Source: UBA668 sp043740085
Lineage (GTDB): Bacteria > Actinomycetota > Acidimicrobiia > Acidimicrobiales > Ilumatobacteraceae
Assembly (NCBI GenBank): GCA_043740085.1
Contig: JAYUCY010000075.1
Span: forward strand, 25,969-89,968
DNA: 64,000 nt
Direction of reading: 5' to 3'
Position numbers and translations under genes: made by a program. Of this stretch, positions 50,342 through 59,916 are shown piece after piece. Under the pieces are notes generated by a model that was given only the letters and a program-made list of their open reading frames with translations, was not told the DNA's origin and ran no database searches. The number at the start of each line of letters is the position of its first letter. The stretch's first letter is position 1.

Positions 50342-52386
50342 GTACCGATACTCGTCGCCTCCCCAGCACGCCTGCGACCACCATCGGCACGCGCCCTGTC
50401 ACCGCCGACCCGCGCTCACGTCGTGGTGAATCTGTAGCGCCCTCGCGGTCGCATGCTCGTCGCGATCAGGCGACTACGACGAAAGCCAAGAACCCTAAAA
50501 TTAATACGGCTGCCTGCAATGCAACGCCGACCCAGCGCGGGCACAAGCCGGCCGGTCGTGGGCATCAGTCGCCCAATCGGCCGATGCAGAAGCGCTCCAA
50601 GCGCTCCAAGCGCTCCAAGCAACCAGCCGGCATCAAGCTGACCTTCCGCGCGGGCGACACTCGGCGGCGGTTGGTTGCCGTCTTCGTGATCAGCGTCCTG
50701 CTCTTCGTTGCAGTCGTTGCTCGCGTCGCGTTCTTGCAGACCGCTGGCTCGGACTCGCTTGTTGCTGCTGGCAAGGCGCAGCGTGTCTCGGAGGCCGTTC
50801 TGCACGCGCCGCGCGGCACGATCTTCGCTCGTGACGGCGGTGAACTGGTGATGAGTGTTCCAAGTAGCACGTTGATCGCCAACCCCAAGCTGGTCACTGA
50901 CCCAGCCGGTGTGTCGTCGCTGCTGGGCACCATGTTGCAGCTGGCACCTGTCAAGCAGCAGTCGTTGCTCGCCGCGTTCACCGCCAAGAACAAGAGCTTC
51001 GTCTACATCGCCCGCCAGATAGACGACGATCTTGCCAACTCCGTGATGGCGTTGAACATCAGCGGCATCGACCTCCTGCGCGAGGACAAGCGGATCATGC
51101 CGAGCGGCGAGGTCGGTCGCAGTCTGCTGGGTCGCACTGACATTGACGGCATCGGCACCGCTGGGGTCGAGCTGCTCTACAACTCGGAGCTCACTGGAGT
51201 CGACGGCGAGCGAGTGCGCGAGCACGACGCCAAGGGCCGCTCGATTCCTGGGTCGGGCGCGACCACGACTGATCCGATACCCGGCAACGACTTGATTCTC
51301 ACCCTGGACCGATCGCTGCAATTCCAAGTTGAACAAGCATTGGTCGCGCGAGTGCAAGAACTGAGTGCCAAGGGTGGTGCCGTCGTCGTCATGGACACGG
51401 CGACCGGCGAAATTTACGCCGTCGCCAACGTGAGCCGCGGTGACGACGGTGTCGTGGCGGTCACCTCTGCCAACCTTGCGGCCGTGGAGCCGTTTGAACC
51501 CGGCTCGGTGGCGAAGGTCTTCAGTCTTTCCGCCGTCGTCGACACCGGGGTCGCAACACCGGACACAGTGATCGAAGTCCCCGGCCAGATCGTGTACGAC
51601 CGAGGTACACCTTGGATGCACACCATCAACGACGCCGAGCCGCACGACAAGCAGCCAATGTCGTTGCGCGACATCATCGTGCACTCGTCCAACATCGGCA
51701 CTCTGCTGTTGACCGACGAGGTCGGTACTGAACGCTTCGGGAGCTACCTCGAATCCTTCGGCTTCGGTCAAAAGACAGCGCTTGACTTCCCCGACGAGAG
51801 CGTCGGAATCTTCAAGCCGGCATCCGAGTGGGAAGGTACCGAAAAGCAGTCGCATAGCTATGGGTACGGCTACTCGGTCACCGCGCTGCAGCTCGCTGCT
51901 GCCGTGAACACCGTCGCCAATGGCGGCGTCTATGTGGCGCCGAAACTGGTGGCAGCAACGATTGGAGCTGACGGCGAAGTGACCGACACCGCGCCGTCAG
52001 CGACCCACACGGTGATCCAGCCGTCGACGGCGGCGACGATGACCGACATGATGAAGGACGTGGTCTGCGACGGCACCGGCAAGGATGCGCAGATTGCCGA
52101 TATCTCCGTCGCTGGCAAAACCGGCACCGCCTACAAGGTGCAGGTTGACAAGACGTACGGCGCCACCGGCACACGCGCATACCGCGCCTCCTTCGTCGGG
52201 TACTTCCCTGCGGATGCACCCAAGGTCACCATCCTGGTCACGATCGACGAGCCAGACCCCACATCCAACGACCGCTTCGGCGGCAAGGCCGCGGCGCCGC
52301 TGTTCGCCACGATTGCCACCGCGGCAATCCACGAATTGCAGATCACGCCCAACCCCGGCGACACCGGCTGCCCGGCCGCGGGATGA
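50338..52386 (+). CDS. ftsI: Penicillin-binding protein FtsI (PBP3-type)
   Basis: The product is 682 aa. It is a septal transpeptidase with a dimerisation domain and a catalytic domain carrying SxxK (GSVAKVFSLSAVVD), SSN (HSSNIGTLLL) and KTG (AGKTGTAYKV). No PASTA domains follow. The cytosolic N-terminus before the transmembrane helix (VAVFVISVLLFVAVVARVAF) is unusually long and basic, about 114 residues. It includes three copies of a 9-base repeat encoding Lys-Arg-Ser (50590-50616). ATGA junctions link it to ftsL and murE. Confidence 0.96.
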   Translation: MSTDTRRLPSTPATTIGTRPVTADPRSRRGESVAPSRSHARRDQATTTKAKNPKINTAACNATPTQRGHKPAGRGHQSPNRPMQKRSKRSKRSKQPAGIKLTFRAGDTRRRLVAVFVISVLLFVAVVARVAFLQTAGSDSLVAAGKAQRVSEAVLHAPRGTIFARDGGELVMSVPSSTLIANPKLVTDPAGVSSLLGTMLQLAPVKQQSLLAAFTAKNKSFVYIARQIDDDLANSVMALNISGIDLLREDKRIMPSGEVGRSLLGRTDIDGIGTAGVELLYNSELTGVDGERVREHDAKGRSIPGSGATTTDPIPGNDLILTLDRSLQFQVEQALVARVQELSAKGGAVVVMDTATGEIYAVANVSRGDDGVVAVTSANLAAVEPFEPGSVAKVFSLSAVVDTGVATPDTVIEVPGQIVYDRGTPWMHTINDAEPHDKQPMSLRDIIVHSSNIGTLLLTDEVGTERFGSYLESFGFGQKTALDFPDESVGIFKPASEWEGTEKQSHSYGYGYSVTALQLAAAVNTVANGGVYVAPKLVAATIGADGEVTDTAPSATHTVIQPSTAATMTDMMKDVVCDGTGKDAQIADISVAGKTGTAYKVQVDKTYGATGTRAYRASFVGYFPADAPKVTILVTIDEPDPTSNDRFGGKAAAPLFATIATAAIHELQITPNPGDTGCPAAG

Positions 52387-53804
52387 CCCAGATGGCACGC
52401 ACGCTCGGTGAGCTGATTGCCGGCGCGGGATTGGGAGCTGCGGAGGTGCGCGGCATCGCCGACGTCAGTATCACCGGCGTTGTCCACGACTCGCGATTGG
52501 TCGCGCCCGGCGTACTGTTCTGCTGTCTGCGCGGCGCCAACAGTGACGGTCATGCGTTTGCGGCTGCTGCTGCAAAGGCCGGTGCCGCTGCACTGCTGGT
52601 CGATCACGCGCTGGACCTCGACGTGACGCAGGTAATCGTCGCCGACGCTCGGGTGGCGATGGGCCCAATCGCGTCGGCCTTCTTTGGCCATCCCTCGCAA
52701 TCGTTGACCGTCATCGGTATCACTGGCACAAACGGCAAGACGACCACCGCAAGTCTGCTCGCGGCAGTTCTGGAATCGGCCGGACTGCGCACCGGAGTCA
52801 TCGGCACCCTCACCGGGAAACACACCACTCCTGAGGCGCCGGAGCTGCAGGCACAGCTGGCCGCCTTTGTGACGGCGGGCTGTGCAGCCGTGGTGATGGA
52901 GGTCTCGTCGCATGCTCTCGCGCTACACCGCGTCGACGGAACCCACTTCGCTCTCGCAGTGTTCACCAACCTCGGCCGCGACCATCTCGACTTGCACGGC
53001 ACTGTCGAGCGGTATTTCGCTGCGAAGGCTGCCCTCTTCACGCCGCTGCTCAGTGCGCAGGGCATTGCGAATGTCGACGACCCGCACGGCCAGCTGCTGT
53101 TCGACGCTGCGTCCATTCCGATGGCAGCGTTCTCCAGCGGCGAGATGAGGGATCTTGTCGTGACACCCACTGCTCACGAATACTCCTGGCGCGGCCAGCA
53201 GGTGCGAGTGGGTATCGGCGGGGCGTTCAACGCAATGAACAGCCTCGCCGCGGCCACCGCCGCCGCCGCGATCGGCATCGATGTGCACGTGGTTGCGGAA
53301 GGATTGCGCACTGCGCCGCCGGTGCCGGGTCGGTTCGAGCCGGTGCTTGCCGGGCAGGCGTTTGATGTGATCGTGGACTTCGCTCACACGCCTGATGGGT
53401 TGCGCGAGGCGCTCATTGCGGCGCGCGACGCTGCCGGTGATGGCAACGTGATCGCGGTGTTCGGGTGCGGCGGCGATCGTGACCGCGAGAAGCGCCCGGA
53501 GATGGGTGCGGTCGCGGCGGAACTGGCTGACCGCGTGGTCGTCACCTCCGACAACCCTCGCTCCGAGGACCCGATGGCGATCATCAATGCCATCACTCAG
53601 GGGGTACCCGGCGACTACCGTGACCGTGTTGTGACCGAGCCAAACCGACGCCAAGCCTTCTCAGCGGCATTCCAGATGGCCCATGCCGGCGACGTTGTAG
53701 TGATCGCTGGCAAGGGCCACGAAACCACGCAGACCATTGGCAGCACCGTCGTTCCCTTCGACGATCGCGCCGTGGCACGAGAACTTCTGGAGACGGCACA
53801 GTGA
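52383..53804 (+). CDS. murE: UDP-MurNAc-tripeptide ligase MurE
   Basis: The product is 473 aa. It is an ATP-dependent Mur ligase adding the third residue. The P-loop ITGTNGKTTTASLLAAVLE lies near residue 116. The motif DNPRSEDP near residue 387 is the signature for meso-diaminopimelate rather than lysine. ATGA/GTGA overlaps join it to ftsI and mraY. Notably murF, normally between murE and mraY, is absent. Confidence 0.96.
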   Translation: MTQMARTLGELIAGAGLGAAEVRGIADVSITGVVHDSRLVAPGVLFCCLRGANSDGHAFAAAAAKAGAAALLVDHALDLDVTQVIVADARVAMGPIASAFFGHPSQSLTVIGITGTNGKTTTASLLAAVLESAGLRTGVIGTLTGKHTTPEAPELQAQLAAFVTAGCAAVVMEVSSHALALHRVDGTHFALAVFTNLGRDHLDLHGTVERYFAAKAALFTPLLSAQGIANVDDPHGQLLFDAASIPMAAFSSGEMRDLVVTPTAHEYSWRGQQVRVGIGGAFNAMNSLAAATAAAAIGIDVHVVAEGLRTAPPVPGRFEPVLAGQAFDVIVDFAHTPDGLREALIAARDAAGDGNVIAVFGCGGDRDREKRPEMGAVAAELADRVVVTSDNPRSEDPMAIINAITQGVPGDYRDRVVTEPNRRQAFSAAFQMAHAGDVVVIAGKGHETTQTIGSTVVPFDDRAVARELLETAQ

Positions 53805-54853
53805 TTGCAGTCATGATCGCGGGTGCGGCGGCGATGTTCGTCTCGCTCATCTGCACGCGCTACCTGATTACCTTCTTTCGCACCCGCGGTACGGGCCAGC
53901 CGATTCTGGGTAAGGAAGACCACGGGCCAGAGCACCACATGAAGAAGCAGGGCACGCCCACGATGGGCGGGCTGGCAATCGTCATCGCGGCGGCATCGGG
54001 TTGGATGGTTGCTCACCTGCGCCCCAACCTGGCGTTCTCGAACCAGGCGATGATCATGTGGGTCGGCATCATCGTGATGGCCGGCATGGGTTTCCTGGAC
54101 GACTTCATCAAGGTGCGCAAGCGTCACAACCGGGGCATCTTCTGGAAGCAGAAGAGCTACATCACCCTCGGCTTGTCGATGCTGCTGGCATGGTGGCTGG
54201 TGTCGTCCACGGACGTCAGTCAAACGCTCTCGATCACTCGTGCCACGTTCCCGGGGTGGCACCTGGCCGTACCCATCTTTGTGGTCGTTACCGGCCTGAT
54301 GATTTGGGCCACCAGTAACGCTGTCAACGTCACAGACGGGCTTGACGGTCTGGCCGGTGGCTCAGCGATGATGGGCTTCCTCGCGTTCACGATCATTGCC
54401 TACTGGGAGTTCCGCAACCCTGCGATCTACGGCGATGTGGTCAACCCGCTCGACCTGGCAGTGCTCGCAGCGGCCTTTGCCGGCGGCTGCGCTGGGTTCC
54501 TCTGGTTCAACGCCGCTCCGGCACGCATCTTTATGGGCGACGTCGGTGCGCTTGCCATTGGTACTGCGCTCGCACTACTGGCCATCACCACCAACACACA
54601 GTTGCTCATCATTCTCATCTGCGGCATCAACGTGATGGAGGCCGGCTCGGTCGCCATTCAGATGGGCGTGTTCAAAGCGTCCGGTCGCAAGAAGCGGCTC
54701 TTCAGAATGTCCCCGATTCACCATCACTTCGAGCTGGTTGGCTGGCCGGAGACCACCGTGATCATCCGCTTCTGGATCATCACGGGCATTTGCGTCGCCA
54801 GCGCGCTGGCCCTCTTCATCGCCGACTTCACGAGGGTGACGGACAACCTGTGA
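53801..54853 (+). CDS. mraY: Phospho-MurNAc-pentapeptide translocase MraY
   Basis: This 350-aa polytopic membrane enzyme makes lipid I. Family motifs include KKQGTPTMGGLAIV, the acidic DDFIKVRKRHNRG, NVTDGLDGLAGG and the late PIHHHFELVGWPET. GTG 53801 overlaps the murE stop. Confidence 0.97.
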   Translation: MIAVMIAGAAAMFVSLICTRYLITFFRTRGTGQPILGKEDHGPEHHMKKQGTPTMGGLAIVIAAASGWMVAHLRPNLAFSNQAMIMWVGIIVMAGMGFLDDFIKVRKRHNRGIFWKQKSYITLGLSMLLAWWLVSSTDVSQTLSITRATFPGWHLAVPIFVVVTGLMIWATSNAVNVTDGLDGLAGGSAMMGFLAFTIIAYWEFRNPAIYGDVVNPLDLAVLAAAFAGGCAGFLWFNAAPARIFMGDVGALAIGTALALLAITTNTQLLIILICGINVMEAGSVAIQMGVFKASGRKKRLFRMSPIHHHFELVGWPETTVIIRFWIITGICVASALALFIADFTRVTDNL

Positions 54854-56205
54854 CCGGTACCGCTCTGGTCTACGGCATAGCGCTTGCGGGCGATGCTCTT
54901 GCCGCGCAGTTGGTGCGCCGCGGCTGGACACTGCTGATCGCCGACGATGTGGCCACCGACGCGAAGCGGGAGATGGCTGCGGCGCTTGGCACAGCGCTGA
55001 TCGAGGCGCCAACCGCTGAGCAGATCGCCGAGCTGGTCGCCACTGCCGACATGGTGTGCCCGGCGCCTGGCGTGCCCGAGACTCACGCGGTCGTGCTGGC
55101 GGCACTTGCTGCGGGCACGCCGTTGCGCACTGAGATCGATCTCGCCTATGAGTGGGAGCAGCAGCGCCCAGGCGGCCCGCGCCCGATGCTGGCTGTCACG
55201 GGAACCGATGGCAAGACCACCACCACGCTGCTGACGGCACACATCCTCGAAGCTGCCGGCCACCGGGTAGCCGCCGTAGGAAACACCGAGGTGCCGCTGG
55301 CGGCCGCGCTCGACGACGATGTCGACGTGTTCGTTGTGGAGTGCAGCAGCTTCCGTTTGAACTGGTTGCAGTCGTTTCGCGCTGAAGCATCGGTGTGGCT
55401 CAACCTCGCTCCGGATCACCAGAATTGGCACACGTCGATGGCCTCGTACGAAGCCGCCAAGGCGCGGATGTGGGCACATCGTCGACCCACCGACGTCGCG
55501 ATCGGTTGGGCCGATGACCCGACGGTGATGGCCAATCTGCGCGCCGCCGGCGGCCCCACTCGCACGTTCGCGGCCTCGAGTGCCGACTATCGAATTGAGG
55601 ACGGCAACCTAGTCGGCCCCGCAGGCGTCATCGCTGCCGTCGCGGGTATGACTCGCACGCTGCCGCACGATCTCACCAATGCGCTGGCTGCGGTGGCGCT
55701 GGTCGTGGAGGCGGGTCTCGCCACGCCGGCCGACGTGCAACGAGCATTGGCCACTTTCCGCCATCCCCCGCATCGAATCGAACCGCTGGGCACCATCGAT
55801 GGGGTTCGGTGGTTCAACGACTCGAAGGCGACCTCGCCCCACGCGGCCTTGACCGCCATCCGCTCGTTCGACCACATCGTGCTGCTCGCGGGCGGGCTCA
55901 ACAAGGGCCTCGATCTGGCCAGCCTCGCCAGCGAGCACGCGCGAGTGAAGGCCGTGGTCGGCTTAGGTAAGGCCGCTGCCGAGGTGACCGGGCCCTTCGA
56001 GCCCTACTGCCCGACACGCATCGCTACCTCGATGGCGCAGGCGGTGGAGTTCGCAGATGAGCTCGCCGAGAGTGGCGATGTCGTACTGCTCTCGCCCGCG
56101 TGCGCCAGCTTCGATTGGTACCCGGGAGGCGGCTACCCGGCGCGCGGTGATGACTTCAAGCAACTGGTACAGGCGTTGAACGGCACAAGGAGCACAACCG
56201 CGTGA
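54850..56205 (+). CDS. murD: UDP-MurNAc-L-alanine:D-glutamate ligase MurD
   Basis: The product is 451 aa. The P-loop VTGTDGKTTTTLLTAHILE lies near residue 116. The middle domain has DVDVFVVECSSFRLNWLQSF and the C-terminal ligase domain WFNDSKATSPHAALTAI. GTG 54850 overlaps the mraY stop (GTGA); an open frame further upstream lies inside mraY. Confidence 0.95.
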   Translation: MTGTALVYGIALAGDALAAQLVRRGWTLLIADDVATDAKREMAAALGTALIEAPTAEQIAELVATADMVCPAPGVPETHAVVLAALAAGTPLRTEIDLAYEWEQQRPGGPRPMLAVTGTDGKTTTTLLTAHILEAAGHRVAAVGNTEVPLAAALDDDVDVFVVECSSFRLNWLQSFRAEASVWLNLAPDHQNWHTSMASYEAAKARMWAHRRPTDVAIGWADDPTVMANLRAAGGPTRTFAASSADYRIEDGNLVGPAGVIAAVAGMTRTLPHDLTNALAAVALVVEAGLATPADVQRALATFRHPPHRIEPLGTIDGVRWFNDSKATSPHAALTAIRSFDHIVLLAGGLNKGLDLASLASEHARVKAVVGLGKAAAEVTGPFEPYCPTRIATSMAQAVEFADELAESGDVVLLSPACASFDWYPGGGYPARGDDFKQLVQALNGTRSTTA

Positions 56206-57401
56206 CCTCTTCGTCCACACTCATCGGCGATCGCCGTCGTGCTGCCCTGGCTCGGTCCGACGCGATGCGGCGCCACCCAACACGTCGCAATGTGTCGCAC
56301 CCCGCCACCCCGCCGCCGACGGCGTTCTACATCATCACCGTGGTCGTCACGGTGTTCACCATGCTCGGCTTGGTGATGGTGCTGTCGGCCACCTCGATCA
56401 GTCAGTTCCATCAGGGCAACTCACCGTGGCGTCTGTTCAACCGGCAACTGATGTGGGCTGTGCTCGGCGTGATCGGCATGTGGTTCGCGATGCGAGTTCC
56501 TACGCGCCGCTGGCGGCGGCTGGTGAACCCCGCGCTCGCGGTCGCATTCGGATTGATGCTGCTGCCATTCGTGCCCGGCATTGGTGACAAGGTGAACGAT
56601 GCCAACGCCTGGGTCGCCATCGGGTCAATCAACTTCCAGCCCAGCGAGTTCCTCAAACTGGCGGTGCTGCTTGCAAGCGCGAATCTGCTCGCCAATCGAC
56701 ATAACGAGATGCACGACCTGCGTCGAACGCTCGGCCCCGTGCTTGCCGTTGCGATCCTTGGCGCACTCCTGTGTCTTGCACAAAGCGACCTCGGCTCCGC
56801 AATCGTGTTGGCATCCATCGTCTTTGCGGTGGCGTTCATCGCCGGTGCGCCACTCCTTCCGATCGTGGCCGCAGGCGCGGTGGGAACCGTTGGCGCGCTC
56901 GCCTTCGTCGTCTCCAGCCCGCGTCGCGAAGCGCGGTTCACAGCGTTCATGAACATCGCTGCCCACAAGGACCACCTGAGCTACCAGACCTATCAGGCGA
57001 TGATTGCCATGGCCCAGGGCGGCTTCACCGGCTCGGGGGTTGGGCGTGGCGAGAACAAGCTCGGCGAGTTCCTGCCGCTCGCCCATAGCGACTTCATCTT
57101 CGCGGTCGTTGCAGAGGAGCTGGGCATGATCGGCGTGGTCGCTGTGCTCGGCGGCTTCATGGTGCTGGCCTACGCGGGTGTGCAGGTCGCCATCGCGACG
57201 CACGACAGATTTCATCAGTTGCTGGCCGGCGGCATCGTCAGCTGGCTGGTCGTGCAGACGCTCATCAACGTTGGCGGCGTCACCGGCCTGATGCCCGTGA
57301 CTGGTCTGACCCTGCCGTTCTTTTCGGCCGGCGGCAGCTCGTTGTTTGTGACGCTCACCGCCACCGGTTTGTTGCTCAACGTCGCCCGCAACGTGCGATG
57401 A
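56202..57401 (+). CDS. ftsW: Cell-division SEDS protein FtsW
   Basis: This 399-aa SEDS-family peptidoglycan polymerase of the divisome has about ten transmembrane helices with family landmarks: NFQPSEFLKLAVLL, CLAQSDLGSAIVL, GSGVGRGENKLGEFLPLAHS, DFIFAVVAEELGMIG and LPFFSAGGSSLFVTL. An N-terminal cytosolic tail of about 40 residues precedes the first helix. GTGA and ATGA junctions connect it to murD and murG. Confidence 0.95.
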   Translation: MTSSSTLIGDRRRAALARSDAMRRHPTRRNVSHPATPPPTAFYIITVVVTVFTMLGLVMVLSATSISQFHQGNSPWRLFNRQLMWAVLGVIGMWFAMRVPTRRWRRLVNPALAVAFGLMLLPFVPGIGDKVNDANAWVAIGSINFQPSEFLKLAVLLASANLLANRHNEMHDLRRTLGPVLAVAILGALLCLAQSDLGSAIVLASIVFAVAFIAGAPLLPIVAAGAVGTVGALAFVVSSPRREARFTAFMNIAAHKDHLSYQTYQAMIAMAQGGFTGSGVGRGENKLGEFLPLAHSDFIFAVVAEELGMIGVVAVLGGFMVLAYAGVQVAIATHDRFHQLLAGGIVSWLVVQTLINVGGVTGLMPVTGLTLPFFSAGGSSLFVTLTATGLLLNVARNVR

Positions 57402-58510
57402 CCGAGACAGACACGTTCGCTGTCGTCACCGGCGGCGGCACTTCCGGCCACGTGCTGCCGGCGCTGGCAATCGCGGATGCGTTGGTTGCCGCCGGGCACC
57501 CTGCGGGCTCTGTTCACTACGTGGGAACCCAACGCGGCCTGGAGACGCGGTTGCTGCCTCCGACCGGGCACCCGCACACCTTCCTCGATGTCGTCGGCCT
57601 GCAGCGCAGCTTCAGTCGCAGGAACCTGGCGTTCATACCGAAGCTCTTTCGTGCCGTTCGCGAGGCGAAGGAGCTACTGCGCGAAGTACAGCCCAAGGTG
57701 GTCGTCAATGTGGGCGGGTATGGCAGTTTCCCTGCAACGTGGGCTGCTCGCCGGCTGAAGATTCCGTACGTCGTGGTGTCGTATGACCGTCGGCCCGGAC
57801 TGGTCTCGAAACTGCTGGCGAAGAAGGCGGCCGCAGTCGCGGTCGCGTTCGAAGGCTCGTCGCTGCCCGGCGCAGAGCTCACCGGTGCGCCCGTTCGTGG
57901 AGCGATGATCGAGCTCGATCGGCTGTCCGCTCGCATCGTCGCTCGCGAGGAGTTGGGCCTGCCCGGCGATCGGTTTGTGCTGGCGGTGATGTGCGGTTCG
58001 CAGGGTGCGGCTGCCATCAACGAGGCGGTGTCAGGCGCAGTCGCGCATTGGGCTGGTCGCAGCGATCTGGCGGTGTACCACGTGGTCGGTGACCGGTTTC
58101 TCAGCGACGCCGCGCCCATTCATGATGGTGAAGCAGGCATCCTGTATCGCGTGATTGGCTACGAAGACCGCATGGCGCAGCTCTATGCCGCCGCCGACCT
58201 GCTGCTCACTCGCGGTGGCGCGGGAACCATCGCCGAGCTGGCGACCGTGGGCGCTCCTGCGATCGTGGTGCCATGGCCAGGCGCCGCCGAGAACCACCAG
58301 GTGGACAATGCGAAGGTCCTGTCTGAGCAGGGTGCCGCCGTGCTGTTGGAGCAGGCCGACCTCACGGTCGACCGCCTCGTGAACGAGGTGGAACACTTCA
58401 TTTCTGCGCCGACCGAACTGGCACGAGTGGCCGAGGCGGCATATGCCGCCGGTGCCGTTCATCGCAGTGGAAAGCTGGTCGCCTTGGTGGAACGGGTGGC
58501 CGCGTCATGA
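57398..58510 (+). CDS. murG: Lipid II synthase MurG
   Basis: The product is 370 aa. This membrane-associated GT-B glycosyltransferase transfers GlcNAc to lipid I. It has the N-terminal VTGGGTSGHVLPALAIADAL loop, GGYGSFPATWAARRLKIPYV and, in the donor site, LTRGGAGTIAELATVGAPAI with the following VPWPGAAENHQVDNAKVL. ATG 57398 overlaps the ftsW stop. Confidence 0.96.
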   Translation: MTETDTFAVVTGGGTSGHVLPALAIADALVAAGHPAGSVHYVGTQRGLETRLLPPTGHPHTFLDVVGLQRSFSRRNLAFIPKLFRAVREAKELLREVQPKVVVNVGGYGSFPATWAARRLKIPYVVVSYDRRPGLVSKLLAKKAAAVAVAFEGSSLPGAELTGAPVRGAMIELDRLSARIVAREELGLPGDRFVLAVMCGSQGAAAINEAVSGAVAHWAGRSDLAVYHVVGDRFLSDAAPIHDGEAGILYRVIGYEDRMAQLYAAADLLLTRGGAGTIAELATVGAPAIVVPWPGAAENHQVDNAKVLSEQGAAVLLEQADLTVDRLVNEVEHFISAPTELARVAEAAYAAGAVHRSGKLVALVERVAAS

Positions 58511-59916
58511 GTCTCGCTCCAGTCGCCCCACTGGATCTCAGCCAACCGCGTTCGCTGCACGTCGTTGGCGTCGGTGGCCCTGGGATGAGCGCAATCGCAA
58601 TCGTGTTGGCCGAGATGGGTCACACGGTCAGTGGCAGCGACATGCGGGAACGTTCGGTGCTCGACCGCGTGCGCGCCGCTGGCGTCGACGTGCACGTCGG
58701 TCACTCGCGACCCCTGGTACATGGTCGCGACGCGATCACCTGGAGTACGGCGATTCCCGAACGCAACATCGAGCGTGATGAGGCGGACAAGGTGGGCGTT
58801 CTCTCTTTGCATCGCTCGGGCATGCTTGCCTCAGTCTGCGCGCTCGCCAAGTCGCTCGCGGTCGCAGGTACACACGGCAAGACGTCGACCACCTCGATGC
58901 TGATGCTGATCCTCGCGGAGGCCGGTCTGCGCCCCAACTTTGTGATTGGCGGGGACGTCACGGACATGGGTACCGGCGCCCAGTGGACGGGCTCGGACTG
59001 GCTGGTGGTGGAGGCCGACGAGAGCGACGGCACCCACCTGCAGTTGCCGCTCTACGGCACGATCTTGACCAACGTTGAGGTCGACCATCTCGACTTCTAC
59101 GGCACTCCGGAAGCGATCTTCGACGGCTTCGATCAGTACCTGTCGCAGATCGACGGGCCAAAGGTGCTCTGCCTCGACGACCCAGAAACCGCTCGCCTCG
59201 CCGCGCGTCACGACGTCATCACCTACGGCACCTCCCCAGCTGCAGATTTCGTTGCCGCCAACATTCGGTCCGAGACCGGCTCGTTCACGTTCGACGTGAT
59301 TCATCACGGTGAAGCTCTCGGTTCGGTGGCCCTGCCATTGCGCGGTCTGCACAACGTTCGCAACGCAACGGCGGCGGTGGCGATGGCCGTGACGGTGGGC
59401 GTGCCGTTTGAGATTGCTGCCGCCGCGCTCGCCAAGTTCGGCGGAGTGGCGCGTCGGTTCGATGTTCGTGGGGTGGACGGCGGGGCAACGCTGGTGGACG
59501 ATTACGGCCATCTGCCCAGCGAGATCGCGGCGGTGCTTGCCGCGGCCCGCGGCAGTGGCGATGCCTGGCAGCGCGTCGTCGCCGTGTTCCAGCCGAACCG
59601 TTTCAACCGCATGGCTGTCATGTGGCCTGACTATCGCGATGCATTCGTCGATGCCGATGTGGTGGTACTCACCGACATCTATGCATCTGGCACAGCACCA
59701 ATCCCCGGTGTCACCGGCAAGTTGGTCGTCAACGCAGTGATCGACGCCCACCCACGCAGTCGCGTGGTGTGGATGCCGAAACGAGACGACCTCGTCGAGT
59801 TTCTCGCGCGCGAACTCCGCGACGGCGATGTGTGTATCTCGATGGGGTGCGGTGATGTTGCGGCGCTGCCAGATGAGGTGCAAGCGCGCCGCGGCGAACT
59901 GCGTGCCGCACGATGA
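58507..59916 (+). CDS. murC: UDP-N-acetylmuramate:L-alanine ligase MurC
   Basis: This 469-aa enzyme is the first ligase of the stem peptide. The N-terminal HVVGVGGPGMSAIAIVLAEM Rossmann motif, the P-loop AGTHGKTSTTSMLMLILAE and the C-terminal FQPNRFNRMAVMWPDYRDAF are present. ATG overlaps the murG stop, and murB follows with an ATGA overlap. Confidence 0.96.
   Translation: MSLAPVAPLDLSQPRSLHVVGVGGPGMSAIAIVLAEMGHTVSGSDMRERSVLDRVRAAGVDVHVGHSRPLVHGRDAITWSTAIPERNIERDEADKVGVLSLHRSGMLASVCALAKSLAVAGTHGKTSTTSMLMLILAEAGLRPNFVIGGDVTDMGTGAQWTGSDWLVVEADESDGTHLQLPLYGTILTNVEVDHLDFYGTPEAIFDGFDQYLSQIDGPKVLCLDDPETARLAARHDVITYGTSPAADFVAANIRSETGSFTFDVIHHGEALGSVALPLRGLHNVRNATAAVAMAVTVGVPFEIAAAALAKFGGVARRFDVRGVDGGATLVDDYGHLPSEIAAVLAAARGSGDAWQRVVAVFQPNRFNRMAVMWPDYRDAFVDADVVVLTDIYASGTAPIPGVTGKLVVNAVIDAHPRSRVVWMPKRDDLVEFLARELRDGDVCISMGCGDVAALPDEVQARRGELRAAR

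Noticed and set aside
50416..51855. A 479-aa minus-strand frame inside ftsI
   Set aside because: Shadow of a gene with all three penicillin-binding motifs.
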